Source: an uncultured Vibrio sp. | GTDB lineage: Bacteria > Pseudomonadota > Gammaproteobacteria > Enterobacterales > Vibrionaceae | NCBI GenBank assembly: GCA_947504195.1 | Contig: CANNGN010000015.1 | Coordinates: 16,977 to 80,976, forward strand | Direction of reading: 5' to 3' | DNA: 64,000 nucleotides | Shown: positions 33,913-44,079 of the stretch, in pieces | Position numbering within the stretch: position 1 is the first letter of the stretch | Layout of the letters: the number at the start of each line of letters is the position of its first letter | The notes under the pieces: generated by a model | Told to the model about the DNA's origin: nothing | What the model saw: the letters and a program-made list of their open reading frames with translations, nothing else | Databases searched by the model: none | Program-made: the position numbers and the translations under genes

Positions 33913-34926
33913 TTACAATGACATCTCACCCCGTAACACCAATTGCATTTGTTGTTTCACTTCTTCATAGCTGAGCTCTTTACTTAATAAGTAATGGAGC
34001 TTGGCTAGAGCCGCTTCTGGCGTCATGTCATAACCACTAATTACGCCAGCATCAGCAAGCGAACACCCTGTTGCATAGCCGCCCATATTGACTTTTCCGG
34101 CAAGACACTGAGTTAAGTTGATCACAATAACACCACGTTCGGAAGCTTCCTTTAATTGAGCTAATAATTCCGGGTTTTGAGGCGCGTTCCCAACGCCAAA
34201 AGTCAGTAAGATCATGGCATTGACGGGTTGTTGCAATGTGTTGCGAATGACCTCATGAGATATCCCCGGATACATCGTAATCACTCCGATAGGTTGAGGG
34301 GTGATCCGGCTAACATGAAACTTTTCTGGTACAGGCTTACTGAGCTGCACACCACTGCTGAGCTTGATGTTTATTCCTGCTTCAAGTAATGGCGGTAAAT
34401 TGGGCGAAGTAAAGGCACTAAAACCATCTGCATGGGATTTAGTACTGCGATTGCCCCGCATTAGCTGGTTATTAAAGAAAAGTGTAACTTCATTTATTGG
34501 GTAATTCGCGGCGATGTGTAAAGCGTTTAAAAGGTTCGCTTGGCCATCTGAACGGAGTTGGGCAAGTGGTATTTGGGAGCCTGTTACAATGACCGGTTTA
34601 CCAAGGTTTTCCAACATAAAAGACAACGCAGAAGCGGTGAATGCCATGGTGTCAGTGCCATGAAGGATGACAAAGCCGTCATATTTTTCATAGTTATCAC
34701 GAATGTCATCCGCAATCTGTTGCCAATCCTTAGGGCTCATATCTGATGAGTCAATCAGGGGCTCATACTCATGAATGGTATAAAGAGGCATCTCAGAACG
34801 ATGAAATTCAGGCATACTTTCGAGCTGCTTTTTCATGTAGCCCGCAACAGGAACAAAACCATGATCCGACTTTTGCATTCCGATCGTGCCGCCTGTGTAG
34901 GCGATATAAATGTGTTTTCTAGTCAT
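33913..34926 (-). CDS. ansA: Type I L-asparaginase
   Basis: Cytoplasmic enzyme hydrolysing asparagine to aspartate and ammonia. 337 residues with no signal peptide, which separates it from the periplasmic type II enzyme. The first catalytic threonine is in YTGGTIGMQ (about 10-18) and the second in HGTDTMAFTASAL near 89-101, with ITGSQIPLAQLRSD following. Order yeaC//ansA-sppA is shared with E. coli. Confidence 0.94.
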   Translation of the reverse strand: MTRKHIYIAYTGGTIGMQKSDHGFVPVAGYMKKQLESMPEFHRSEMPLYTIHEYEPLIDSSDMSPKDWQQIADDIRDNYEKYDGFVILHGTDTMAFTASALSFMLENLGKPVIVTGSQIPLAQLRSDGQANLLNALHIAANYPINEVTLFFNNQLMRGNRSTKSHADGFSAFTSPNLPPLLEAGINIKLSSGVQLSKPVPEKFHVSRITPQPIGVITMYPGISHEVIRNTLQQPVNAMILLTFGVGNAPQNPELLAQLKEASERGVIVINLTQCLAGKVNMGGYATGCSLADAGVISGYDMTPEAALAKLHYLLSKELSYEEVKQQMQLVLRGEMSL

Positions 34927-34991
34927 TGAGAGGTCGACAGCTTAATTATAGGGAGTGCAAGAATTATAGCGGAATCTGAGGTGATCAGAAG

Positions 34992-35026
34992 AGGAACGTC
35001 GAAATCCGTATTTGACGTTCCTTTTC
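34992..35026 (-). terminator. Hairpin after sppA
   Basis: AGGAACGTC and GACGTTCCT, 9-bp arms with a 13-base loop, between the sppA stop and ansA. On the minus strand the following tract is only moderately T-rich (CTTCT). It could end sppA or thin out read-through into ansA. Confidence 0.55.
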
Positions 35027-35042
35027 TAAATGGTTTTGTCTC

Positions 35043-36887
35043 TTATTCTGTCTGACAGGTAAGACACAAAGCGTATTGCCCGTGAGGGTCATTAAACTGA
35101 TTCAATAGAGATACATCTGCGAGTACCTGATTGGAAACGCCTTTTAGTGCAGGAGGAATAACGCTCTCAAGTTGAATACCTATATGACTTTGAGCACCAG
35201 AAAGTAGTTCATTTAGAACTTGTTCAGTCATTGATTCCGGCTCTTTCAGCCACTGCAATCTATAATCACTGATATCAGCTAATGTCGCAGCGGCACTGAC
35301 GGCATCATCAAAATCGCCTAATTGATCCACCAAGCCAAGGTTTAAAGCGTCTTTACCGGTCCATACGCGGCCCTGGGCAATCTTATCAACTTCAGCAAGT
35401 CCGATATCACGATTCTCTGATACAAGAGAAATAAAGGTCTTGTAGCCATTTTCAATCGCAAGTTGCATTGTTTGTTGGGCACTTCGAGATAAACCCTTTG
35501 TTACGCTTTCACCTGAAAATAGTGTTGTCCCAACACCATCGGTAGAGACACCGAGCTTATCCATGGCTTTTTCAAACGTTGGAATGACTGAAAAAATACC
35601 GATAGAGCCGGTGAGTGTTGTTGGCGATGCGATAATTTTATTTGCACTCATTGCAATCCAGTACCCACCCGACGCCGCAAGGCTGGACATTGATACGACT
35701 ACCGGTTTATTTGCTGCTCTTAATTCTTCTATTTCGTTACGAATTACCTCTGAGGCAAACGCACTTCCACCTGGGCTATCGACTCGTAACACAACGGCTC
35801 TTACGTTTCTGTTGATACGTGCTTTGTGCAGTTGTGCAGCAATATCGTCACCACCTAAGCGTCCAGCGGGTTGATGTCCGTCCATTATGGCGCCACTGGC
35901 AACAATCACGGCGATTTGATCAGAGGAGTGAGATTCAGGGAAATTAATCGTCGATAAATAGTTATACAAACTGACACGTCGATAGCCACCATCATGATCG
36001 CTGCCGAATATGTCGGAAAGCTCTTGTCTGATCATTGGCCTAGAGGCTAGTTCATCCACCAAACCTAGGTTCAGTGCTAAGGTTGCCATGCTGCCATCGG
36101 CTTGTTTGAATTGACTGATAAATTGCTTCTCAGTCAAGTTCAACGATTGAGGTTCAATTTTACGATTCGTACTCACTTTATCCAAGTAAGAATCCCATAA
36201 CTGATTTAACCAAACTAGGTTAGCTTTTTTGGCTTCAGGGGACATTCCGTTGCGGATAAAGGGTTCAACGGCCGATTTATAGGTACCAACACGAAAAACG
36301 TGAGTAGTAATATCCATCTTTTCTAATAGGCGACGGTAGTACATTGGATAGCTACTGTACCCTTTTAGTAATACGCCACCATTGGGAGACAGGAATACTT
36401 TGTCAGCATAACTTGCAAGGTAGTATTGACTCTGGCTGTAGAAGTCACCAGAGGCATAAACGGGTTTTCCGGATGTTTTAAACTCTTGCAGTGCTTTGGC
36501 TATGTAATCGAGTTTGGTGACATTGGTGTTCGCCATATTGCTAAGGCTAAGGACTATCCCTGTAATATTATCATCACTTTTTGCTGCACGAATGGCATCA
36601 ACAATATCAAACAATACATTCTCTTGAGGTAAGGATTGTCCTAGTACTGAGTTACCTAGTGAATCGATGGCACTTACTCGTGTGCTCTTTTCGACAATTG
36701 GGCCTGAAATATTCAAGACTAATGCAGAAGGCTCAACTGTCGATTGCTCGATATCCGTTTTTTGATTGAAAGAGACAAAGATCAGGACAATGAGAGCAAT
36801 AAAAATGAGATTAGCAAGCGCGACTCGAGTATAGGTAATGCATTTCCAAATTGTTTTTAATATCCAACCGAGATTTTTCAACAACAT
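35043..36887 (-). CDS. sppA: Signal peptide peptidase SppA, 67K type
   Basis: Inner-membrane serine protease that degrades cleaved signal peptides. 614 residues with an N-terminal anchor (about 21-40, RVALANLIFIALIVLIFVSF) and two tandem ClpP-like halves. The catalytic lysine is K204 in GTYKSAVEPF of the first half and the serine is in SMSSLAASGGYWIAMSA of the second (about 400-415), the lysine-serine dyad seen in E. coli SppA. RVDSPGGSAFASE is the second-half oxyanion region. Transcribed toward ansA. Confidence 0.95.
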   Translation of the reverse strand: MLLKNLGWILKTIWKCITYTRVALANLIFIALIVLIFVSFNQKTDIEQSTVEPSALVLNISGPIVEKSTRVSAIDSLGNSVLGQSLPQENVLFDIVDAIRAAKSDDNITGIVLSLSNMANTNVTKLDYIAKALQEFKTSGKPVYASGDFYSQSQYYLASYADKVFLSPNGGVLLKGYSSYPMYYRRLLEKMDITTHVFRVGTYKSAVEPFIRNGMSPEAKKANLVWLNQLWDSYLDKVSTNRKIEPQSLNLTEKQFISQFKQADGSMATLALNLGLVDELASRPMIRQELSDIFGSDHDGGYRRVSLYNYLSTINFPESHSSDQIAVIVASGAIMDGHQPAGRLGGDDIAAQLHKARINRNVRAVVLRVDSPGGSAFASEVIRNEIEELRAANKPVVVSMSSLAASGGYWIAMSANKIIASPTTLTGSIGIFSVIPTFEKAMDKLGVSTDGVGTTLFSGESVTKGLSRSAQQTMQLAIENGYKTFISLVSENRDIGLAEVDKIAQGRVWTGKDALNLGLVDQLGDFDDAVSAAATLADISDYRLQWLKEPESMTEQVLNELLSGAQSHIGIQLESVIPPALKGVSNQVLADVSLLNQFNDPHGQYALCLTCQTE

Positions 36888-37046
36888 ATTTTTTTTATTC
36901 TCCGCTAATTACCCTTTATTGATATATTAGCTTGGTGTGTTTTTTAGTTGATAGTCATCAATCCTACGTTATTCAGTTAAATAGAACAAATGTGCTACTC
37001 GTACCGAAGGTGGATCATGGCGATAGTATTAATAAAATGTAGTCAA

Positions 37047-37084
37047 AAAAAACGAGATAATCAGAAATTATCTCGTTTTTGTTT
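37047..37084 (-). terminator. Intrinsic terminator after purU
   Basis: AAAACGAGATAAT and ATTATCTCGTTTT around a CAGA loop, with A7 on one side and T5 on the other. It lies just past the purU stop and works in either direction. Confidence 0.82.
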
Positions 37085-37096
37085 TATTTCGGAGCT

Positions 37097-37930
37097 TTAT
37101 AAGATAACTGTTTTGTTTCCGTGAACGAACACATGGTCATTGAGGACTTTACTAAGTGCACGGCTTAACACGTTTTTTTCAACATCACGACCGGCCTGAG
37201 CCATGTCTTGCGCACTAAAAGAGTGATCGACTGGAATGACATCTTGTTTAATAATTGGCCCTTCATCTAAGTCGTTGGTGACAAAGTGAGCGGTGGCGCC
37301 AATAATTTTCACACCACGTTCAAATGCTTGTAGGTACGGCTTGGCACCGATAAATGCGGGCAAGAAACTGTGGTGAATATTAATAATACGTTTGTTGTAT
37401 CTCTCGACAAAATTTGGCGTCAGTATGCGTATATATTTTGCCAGTACCAAATAATCAGCTTGGTAAGGATCGATAACAGCGCTTAACTGTGCTTCATGCT
37501 CTTCTCGGCTAAGTCCTTCATGAGACACATAGTGGTAAGGAATATCAAAGCGTTCAGTCAGCGATTGTAGAGTATTGTGGTTGCCCACTACGGCGGCAAT
37601 CTCAACATCTAAGCTGCCATCGTAGCTTTTCATTAAAATATCACCTAAACAGTGCGCTTCTTTTGTTACAAGAATAACGATTTTCTTTCGACCAGAGTTG
37701 ACGAGTCGGTGCTCTGCGCCATCTGGGAGTGCATGAGACAGATCGGCAAGTAAAGTACGATCGTTGAAATATCCTTCAAGCTCGGTACGCATAAAGAAGT
37801 GATTGGTTGAGTTATCAACAAATTCATTATTGTGAACGATGTTAAGTTCATGTTTGTAACAGATATTCGTGATCTTAGATATAAGACCCGGTGCATCATT
37901 ACAATGTGTAAGGAGCGTTTTCTTTTCCAT
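37097..37930 (-). CDS. purU: Formyltetrahydrofolate deformylase
   Basis: Hydrolyses 10-formyl-THF to formate and THF, supplying formate for purine synthesis and balancing one-carbon units. 277 residues from the ATG at 37930 (MEKKTLLTHCNDAPGLISKI); an in-frame ATG at 37951 would add seven residues not usual for the family. N-terminal ACT domain to about residue 80. The formyltransferase fold follows, with INIHHSFLPAF and DLDEGPIIKQD holding the active-site His and Asp. Confidence 0.95.
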   Translation of the reverse strand: MEKKTLLTHCNDAPGLISKITNICYKHELNIVHNNEFVDNSTNHFFMRTELEGYFNDRTLLADLSHALPDGAEHRLVNSGRKKIVILVTKEAHCLGDILMKSYDGSLDVEIAAVVGNHNTLQSLTERFDIPYHYVSHEGLSREEHEAQLSAVIDPYQADYLVLAKYIRILTPNFVERYNKRIINIHHSFLPAFIGAKPYLQAFERGVKIIGATAHFVTNDLDEGPIIKQDVIPVDHSFSAQDMAQAGRDVEKNVLSRALSKVLNDHVFVHGNKTVIL

Positions 37931-38248
37931 TAATAGGGATTCCGGCGACATTTTTTAGCTTCAATTATTAAATAGGTATGTATTAAGCGACGATTCGCTT
38001 TGCACTATAGGCGCTATAATTAATCTATTCTACCGAGACTTTCAACCGAATAACTAAACTAATTTACCTTGTCTTGATTTAACCAATCATTGTGGCCGCT
38101 ATTTTGGCCACGTCTATCTTACGCTTGAACGCGATAGTAAAAGCAGAACTGTGCGCCTTTTTTATCAGTATTTAATTGCGATAATTGAGTTCGCGCTGTC
38201 GATTCAAACCTGCCATAATCGCTTTATCGATGACTTACGCTTTCTATT

Positions 38249-40156
38249 ATGATCACCAAAGCATTCTCCCCCCAAGGCGCATTGGGGAAAGCCATAAAAG
38301 GATTTCAACCACGACAAGCTCAGATTGATATGGCGGTTGCCGTCGATAAAGCGATTCAGCAACAAAGTCAACTTGTGGTTGAAGCCGGAACGGGGACTGG
38401 GAAAACCTTTGCCTATCTTGTGCCCGCGTTATTGAGTAATCAAAAAGTCATTATCAGTACCGGTTCCAAAAACCTTCAAGAGCAACTGTTTCACCGCGAT
38501 TTACCTCTAATAATGGAGGCATTGGGCTTCACCGGTAACGTTGCTTTGCTCAAAGGGCGCTCGAACTACCTATGTCATGATCGCTTGAGCCGTCAAATTG
38601 TCGAAACGCACCAACCTGATGTTGATGCACACTCACTTGGGCAACTAGTGAAAGTGCGCAGTTGGTCGTCGGAAACGAAAACGGGAGATTTGGGCGATTG
38701 TGATGCCATTGCCGAAGACAGCCCGATCATTTCCAGCATTACCTCCACTAACGACAATTGTTTAGGGAAAGAGTGTCCAAGCTTTAGCGACTGTTTTGTG
38801 TCTAAAGCGCGTCGTAAAGCAATGGAAGCCGATGTCGTTGTCGTAAACCATCATCTTTTTCTCGCCGATTTAGCAATCAAGGAAACTGGCTTTGGGGAGT
38901 TAATACCTGAAGCGAGTGTCTTTATTTTCGATGAGGCGCATCAGTTACCAGATATTGCCAGTCAATATTTTGGTCAGTCGTTGTCGACTCGGCAAATTCA
39001 AGAACTCGCAAAAGATATTGAAATTGGCTATCGCACGGAAGCGCGTGATATGCGTCAGCTGCAAAAAGTCGCGCAAAAAGTACAGCAAACCGGAGCGGAC
39101 TTGCGAATTGTACTTGGAGATTCAAACTTTCGCGGTAATTGGCGTGAAGCACTAGAGAAGATTGAAGTGCAACAAGCTATCGAGCGTTTGAATGAATCTC
39201 TAGACTTTGCATTAGAAGTGCTTAAATTGGCTTTGGGGAGAAGTCAGTTACTGGATACGGCATTTGAGCGAGCATCCAATATTAAAGGACGGCTGGACCG
39301 TGTTTGTGATGTGAGCATTCCTGGGTATTCATACTGGTTTGATACCACGCCGCGTCACGCCTCTTTAAATATCACACCGCTTTCTGTTGCCGATAAATTT
39401 CATGAGCAAATGGGCTTACAGCCAGGGGCATGGGTATTTACCTCGGCAACCTTGGCGGTAAATAATGATTTTGGTCATTTCTCCAATCGCCTCGGGCTAA
39501 CCCCTAAACAGCAGTTTTCGCTACCCAGCCCATTTGATTATCCAAGTCAGGCACGTCTGTGTGTGCCACGCTATTTACCCGAACCCAATAGCCCAGAAAT
39601 GGCGAAAAAATTAGTCGAATACCTCTCTCCGGTTATTGAAGGAAATCAGGGACGCTGCTTTTTCTTATGTACGTCACACAGTATGATGCGTGACTTGGGT
39701 GAGCGATTTCGTGAAAGGCTTGATTTACCGGTATTGCTGCAAGGTGAAACCACCAAACAAAAAACGCTTTCGGAGTTTATGGAGCTGGGTAATGCACTTT
39801 TGGTCGCGACTGGCGCATTTTGGGAAGGAATTGACGTTAGAGGTGATACGTTGAGCTGTGTTATTATCGACAAATTGCCTTTTACCGCACCCGACGATCC
39901 TTTACTGAAAGCCAGAATTGAAGATTGTCGGATACAAGGTGGCGATCCTTTTGCTCAAGTTCAATTGCCCGATGCGGTTATTGCATTAAAGCAGGGCGTT
40001 GGACGTTTGATTCGTGATACCTCCGATCGTGGTGCGTTAATTATTTGCGATAATCGTTTGGTGACTCGAGAGTATGGCGCGCTTTTTTTGAAAAGTTTGC
40101 CGCCGATTCCTCGGACACGAGATTTGAATATTATTACCCAATTTCTGGCACAGTAA
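38249..40156 (+). CDS. yoaA: DinG-family ATP-dependent helicase YoaA
   Basis: XPD-like superfamily 2 DNA helicase implicated in replication-fork repair with the clamp-loader chi subunit. 635 residues. Walker A EAGTGTGKT near 45-53; four iron-sulfur cysteines C109, C171, C176 and C182; DEAH box in IFDEAHQLPD near 228; motif VI QGVGRLIRDTSDRG near the C-terminus. All elements are intact. The order yoaA-tsaB-...-fadD-rnd is the same as in E. coli. Confidence 0.94.
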   Translation: MITKAFSPQGALGKAIKGFQPRQAQIDMAVAVDKAIQQQSQLVVEAGTGTGKTFAYLVPALLSNQKVIISTGSKNLQEQLFHRDLPLIMEALGFTGNVALLKGRSNYLCHDRLSRQIVETHQPDVDAHSLGQLVKVRSWSSETKTGDLGDCDAIAEDSPIISSITSTNDNCLGKECPSFSDCFVSKARRKAMEADVVVVNHHLFLADLAIKETGFGELIPEASVFIFDEAHQLPDIASQYFGQSLSTRQIQELAKDIEIGYRTEARDMRQLQKVAQKVQQTGADLRIVLGDSNFRGNWREALEKIEVQQAIERLNESLDFALEVLKLALGRSQLLDTAFERASNIKGRLDRVCDVSIPGYSYWFDTTPRHASLNITPLSVADKFHEQMGLQPGAWVFTSATLAVNNDFGHFSNRLGLTPKQQFSLPSPFDYPSQARLCVPRYLPEPNSPEMAKKLVEYLSPVIEGNQGRCFFLCTSHSMMRDLGERFRERLDLPVLLQGETTKQKTLSEFMELGNALLVATGAFWEGIDVRGDTLSCVIIDKLPFTAPDDPLLKARIEDCRIQGGDPFAQVQLPDAVIALKQGVGRLIRDTSDRGALIICDNRLVTREYGALFLKSLPPIPRTRDLNIITQFLAQ

Positions 40157-40207
40157 GAACACTGGTCGCCTAAGTTAAGAACAGTACAGATAGAGAACAA
40201 TATAAGC

Positions 40208-40900
40208 ATGAAAATTCTAGCAATTGATACTTCCACGGAGAATTGTTCCGTTGCCTTGGTGATCAATGATACGTATTTTGTCCGTCGAGAAATTGCGCCA
40301 CGAGACCACACAAAAAAAGTGCTGCCTATGGTGGATGAAGTATTAAAGGAAGCTGGAGTGGCGCTTTCCGAACTCGATGCGTTAGCCTTTGGCCGTGGCC
40401 CGGGAAGCTTTACCGGTGTTAGAATTGGTATTGGTATCGCACAAGGCTTGGCTTTCGGTGCAGAGTTGCCGATGATTCCGGTATCAACTTTAGCGGCGAT
40501 GGCACAAGGGAGCTATCGGGAATCCGGTAGTCACTGTGTCGCGAGCGCAATTGATGCGCGTATGTCTGAAGTATACTGGGCAAGGTATGAGCGTCAGTCA
40601 GACGGCGATTGGGCGTGTCTTGGTGACGAAATGGTGATACCACCGCAGCATTTAGCTGAGCTAAAGAACGATGATAAAGTATGGACTCAGGCGGGCACAG
40701 GATGGGATGCCTACCATGATGCGTTATCTGAGCTACAATTAGAGACAACAACAGGAAATGTCCTTTATCCCGATGCCGAAGATATGGCCTTTTTGGCTAA
40801 ATTTGCTTTTGCTAAAGGGGATACCGTCACGGTGGAAGAGTCGAGTCCTGTGTATTTACGAGATAAAGTTGCGTGGAAAAAATTGCCGGGACGCGAATAG
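40208..40900 (+). CDS. tsaB: tRNA t6A biosynthesis protein TsaB
   Basis: Partner of TsaD and TsaE in threonylcarbamoylation of A37 in ANN-decoding tRNAs. 230 residues of the ASKHA fold. N-terminal LAIDTSTENCSVAL phosphate loop, then RDHTKKVLPMVDEVL, AFGRGPGSFTGVRIGIGIAQGLAF, the YeaZ signature. It lacks the metal-binding histidines of TsaD, as normal. Downstream genes to fadD follow on the same strand with short gaps. Confidence 0.95.
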   Translation: MKILAIDTSTENCSVALVINDTYFVRREIAPRDHTKKVLPMVDEVLKEAGVALSELDALAFGRGPGSFTGVRIGIGIAQGLAFGAELPMIPVSTLAAMAQGSYRESGSHCVASAIDARMSEVYWARYERQSDGDWACLGDEMVIPPQHLAELKNDDKVWTQAGTGWDAYHDALSELQLETTTGNVLYPDAEDMAFLAKFAFAKGDTVTVEESSPVYLRDKVAWKKLPGRE

Positions 40901-40920
40901 CATAACGGCAGGGGAAAAGT

Positions 40921-41346
40921 ATGGTTTCGATTAACAATTCAACTGGCTTTGTGTTGCTCAATAACAACACCAACCTTAACTCGACTAAGCCGAATCAAGG
41001 GCAGGGTGTTGATCGTAATACGATGGCAAACACTAACGTTAGTAGAAGTGACGCGACGTCTTCAATTCAATCTACGGAGAAAAGCCATACTACCCAGTCG
41101 ACTCAACCTGCTCACATTGCAGATAACCAATCGGTTATTACGTCACCAAGCTCAAAAAATGCCGTTGCTAGTGCCGTTGCTTTATCGGTCAAGGCAATGA
41201 AAAGCGATGACTATCAACAAAGCCAAGTGCAATATGATCTTCCAGAAGGAAAATCGCGTAAAGCAATGCAACAGTATTTTGACGTTATGTCGCACAACAA
41301 GAGAGAAGAGTTATCTCAAATGTTGGGTGTCGACATGTATGTTTAG
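40921..41346 (+). CDS. Hypothetical protein with Asn/Ser/Thr-rich N-terminus
   Basis: 141 residues, family not recognised. The first 80 residues are polar and low in complexity (LLNNNTNLNSTKPNQ, repeated Ser/Thr/Gln), probably disordered. The last 50 (SRKAMQQYFDVMSHNKREEL and the end LGVDMYV) look like a short conserved helical module. No signal peptide. AGGGGAAAA precedes the ATG, and tsaB lies 20 bases upstream. It occupies the place of the slp/yeaY lipoprotein gene in E. coli but does not look like it. Confidence 0.62.
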   Translation: MVSINNSTGFVLLNNNTNLNSTKPNQGQGVDRNTMANTNVSRSDATSSIQSTEKSHTTQSTQPAHIADNQSVITSPSSKNAVASAVALSVKAMKSDDYQQSQVQYDLPEGKSRKAMQQYFDVMSHNKREELSQMLGVDMYV

Positions 41347-41391
41347 CCTCTTTAGGTGTTGGTTACTTTCCTTTCAATTTAGAACTTCATC

Positions 41392-42276
41392 ATGACATTT
41401 CAAACATCATTGCGCGCCTTTTATGTCGACGTAGAACCCATCAAAATTGCCTGTGTTGAATACGGAACCCCTTCAGCCGACAAACCCAGTATTGTCTATC
41501 TTCATGGTTGGCTTGATAACGCAGCCAGTTTTTATTCGGTGATGGAGCACGTCGCATTAACTGAGCCAAACACTCACCAAGTGGCATTTGATCTTGTCGG
41601 TCACGGTCACTCAAGTCACAAAGATTTGAGCAATTTTTATCCTTTTCACGACTATATCGATGATCTTCATCAGCTTTTACGTAAATTATCTCTCAAAAGT
41701 TGCGTTTTGGTGGGTCACTCACTTGGTGGATTAATAGCGAGTTGCTATAGTGCCGCCTTTCCTGAGCAAGTGCTCGGCCTAATTCAGATTGATGGTATTG
41801 GCCCTTTAGGCGAAGAGTCTGATAATGCGGTCGATCGACTGCGTAACGGGGTGATTAGTCGCCATCGTGTTCGAAGTAAGCCGCGTAAAGGATACGCCAG
41901 TTTTGAGGCTGCGTTAGCGCACAAAGTGAAGACGACGCAGTTAGATCAATCGTTGGTTTATGCTCTTGTTGAGCGAGGTGTTGAATGCTCGGATCAACAG
42001 TGGCGATGGAGAGCAGACAGTAAATTAAGCGCACAGTCGCTTTATCGAATGTCATGTGAACAAGTTGAACATTATTTAGCGCAGATAGAAGTGCCATTCG
42101 ACATTGTCGTGGCTGAGAATGGTTTGGTGACGCAACGTAACGATCTATCGTGTTGGCGGCCCGATCATTCACAGATACACCATTTCTCTGGTGGCCACTA
42201 TTGTCATTTAGAACATCCGAAACGTTTAGCGCAACTCGTTTGTTTACATTGGAACTCAATATCATTTCAACAATAA
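41392..42276 (+). CDS. Alpha/beta hydrolase
   Basis: 294-residue serine hydrolase. YLHGWLDNAASF near 36-47 forms the oxyanion loop, the nucleophile is S110 in GHSLGG, and the histidine is within GGHYCHLEHPKRLA near the C-terminus. The substrate is unknown. It lies immediately before fadD in the same operon, so an ester, thioester or lipid substrate is reasonable, though that is inference. Confidence 0.85.
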   Translation: MTFQTSLRAFYVDVEPIKIACVEYGTPSADKPSIVYLHGWLDNAASFYSVMEHVALTEPNTHQVAFDLVGHGHSSHKDLSNFYPFHDYIDDLHQLLRKLSLKSCVLVGHSLGGLIASCYSAAFPEQVLGLIQIDGIGPLGEESDNAVDRLRNGVISRHRVRSKPRKGYASFEAALAHKVKTTQLDQSLVYALVERGVECSDQQWRWRADSKLSAQSLYRMSCEQVEHYLAQIEVPFDIVVAENGLVTQRNDLSCWRPDHSQIHHFSGGHYCHLEHPKRLAQLVCLHWNSISFQQ

Positions 42277-42315
42277 AAATAATCGGCAACCATGCCAATA
42301 TTTAGGAGTATCGAC

Positions 42316-43989
42316 GTGGAAAAGCCATGGTTAAAACGTTATCCCGATGGGGTACCGGAAACGATTAACCCTGATGAGTATTCATCGTTAATCGAAGTAT
42401 TCGAACAGGCCGTAGCTAAGTACGGTGAGCAAACCGCATTTATTAATATGGGTGCGACGATGAGTTTTCGCCAACTTGAGGAACGTAGCCGTGCTTTTGC
42501 TGCGTACCTTCAAAATGATCTCAAGTTGGAAAAGGGCGATCGTGTTGCCCTGATGATGCCTAATCTATTGCAATATCCGGTCGCATTATTTGGGATTTTG
42601 CGAGCTGGTATGGTGGTGGTCAATGTGAACCCACTCTACACACCTCGAGAGTTAGAACATCAGTTAAATGATGCTCAAGTGAGTGCGATTGTTATCGTGT
42701 CTAATTTTGCCAACTCCTTGCAGCAAGTAATAAAGCGCACTTCCGTTAAACACGTCATCATAACCAATCTTGGTCAAATGTTGCCTCGTGTCAAAGGCAC
42801 CGTGGTGAATTTCGTAGTGAAGTACGTTAAGCGTATGGTACCAAAATACTATATGCCGGGTGCGATTTCGATGCGAAAGGCGGTGCGCAAAGGTCGTGAT
42901 CTTCCGTATACCAAGCCAGAGATAAGTAGCTCCGATACGGCGTTTTTACAATACACCGGTGGCACCACCGGTGGTTCGAAAGGTGCGGTATTAAGTCACC
43001 GAAATATGGTGGCTAACTTGATGCAGACGAGAGCGGCTTATGGTGCGGCTTTGACATCTGGAAAAGAGTTAGTGGTAACCGCATTACCGATGTATCACAT
43101 CTATGCATTGAGTGTGAATTGCCTACTGTTTTTGGAAATGGGTGGCTGCAATCTATTGATTACTAATCCACGTGATATTCCGTCTTTTATCAAGGAACTA
43201 AAAGCTCACAATGTGACAGCTATGACTGGCGTCAACACGTTATTCAATGCATTGGTTAACAATAAGGAATTTGCTGAAGTTAATTTTGATCATCTTCATC
43301 TATGTGTGGGTGGTGGCATGTCGGTACAACGCGCGGTGGCTGAAAAATGGAAAGAGATCACCGGGCTTCATCTTCTCGAAGGATATGGCTTAACCGAATG
43401 CTCTCCATTGGTGGCGGGAAACCCTTATGACACCAAAGACTACACTGGATCGATTGGTGTACCTGTGCCTTCAACCGAGGTTCGTTTAGTCAATGAACAT
43501 GGCGATGTGGTTGGCTTTGATCAGGTTGGCGAGCTACAAGTTCGTGGCCCGCAAGTGATGGCGCAGTATTGGAACCGACCGGAGGACACGAAAGAAGTCC
43601 TGGATGATGAAGGTTGGGTAAGTACTGGCGATATCGTACGTATGGATGAGCAAGGGCTGATTTATATTGTCGATCGCAAAAAAGACATGATTTTGGTCTC
43701 GGGTTTTAATGTTTACCCTAATGAGATCGAAGAAGTCGTTGCCATGCACCCTAGCGTAATCGAAGTGGCTGCGATCGGCCAACCTCACGAAGTGTCGGGA
43801 GAAGTGGTGAAGCTGTATGTGGTCAGAAAAGATCTCAAGCTCAGTGTCGACGATATTATTGCTCATTGCCGTAAGAACTTAACCGGTTATAAAGTTCCTA
43901 AGTTAATCGAATTTCGTCAAGAATTGCCGAAATCGAGTGTTGGGAAGATATTACGCCGCGCACTCCGTGAAGAAAATAATGCTAAATAA
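42316..43989 (+). CDS. fadD: Long-chain fatty acid-CoA ligase
   Basis: Activates imported fatty acids to acyl-CoA with ATP for beta-oxidation or lipid synthesis. 557 residues from the GTG at 42316, chosen because AGGAG lies 7 bases before and the product then starts MEKPWLKRYPDGVPE, as in other FadD proteins; an ATG at 42292 is in frame. AMP-binding P-loop YTGGTTGGSKGA near 215-226, GYGLTECSP near 360, and STGDI...DRKKDMI and GKILRRALR near the C-terminus are intact. Works with the FadL-type porin in this window. Confidence 0.96.
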   Translation: MEKPWLKRYPDGVPETINPDEYSSLIEVFEQAVAKYGEQTAFINMGATMSFRQLEERSRAFAAYLQNDLKLEKGDRVALMMPNLLQYPVALFGILRAGMVVVNVNPLYTPRELEHQLNDAQVSAIVIVSNFANSLQQVIKRTSVKHVIITNLGQMLPRVKGTVVNFVVKYVKRMVPKYYMPGAISMRKAVRKGRDLPYTKPEISSSDTAFLQYTGGTTGGSKGAVLSHRNMVANLMQTRAAYGAALTSGKELVVTALPMYHIYALSVNCLLFLEMGGCNLLITNPRDIPSFIKELKAHNVTAMTGVNTLFNALVNNKEFAEVNFDHLHLCVGGGMSVQRAVAEKWKEITGLHLLEGYGLTECSPLVAGNPYDTKDYTGSIGVPVPSTEVRLVNEHGDVVGFDQVGELQVRGPQVMAQYWNRPEDTKEVLDDEGWVSTGDIVRMDEQGLIYIVDRKKDMILVSGFNVYPNEIEEVVAMHPSVIEVAAIGQPHEVSGEVVKLYVVRKDLKLSVDDIIAHCRKNLTGYKVPKLIEFRQELPKSSVGKILRRALREENNAK

Positions 43990-44012
43990 GTGACTTCACT
44001 AGATCAATCCGT

Positions 44013-44041
44013 AATAATGCCGACACAACGTCGGCATTATG
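44013..44041 (+). terminator. Hairpin between fadD and rnd
   Basis: ATAATGCCGAC and GTCGGCATTAT, 11-bp perfect arms with an ACAAC loop. T tract is weak. Confidence 0.65.
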
Positions 44042-44079
44042 CATTTATAAGCCACACATCAAATAAGAGAAGCAATTAG

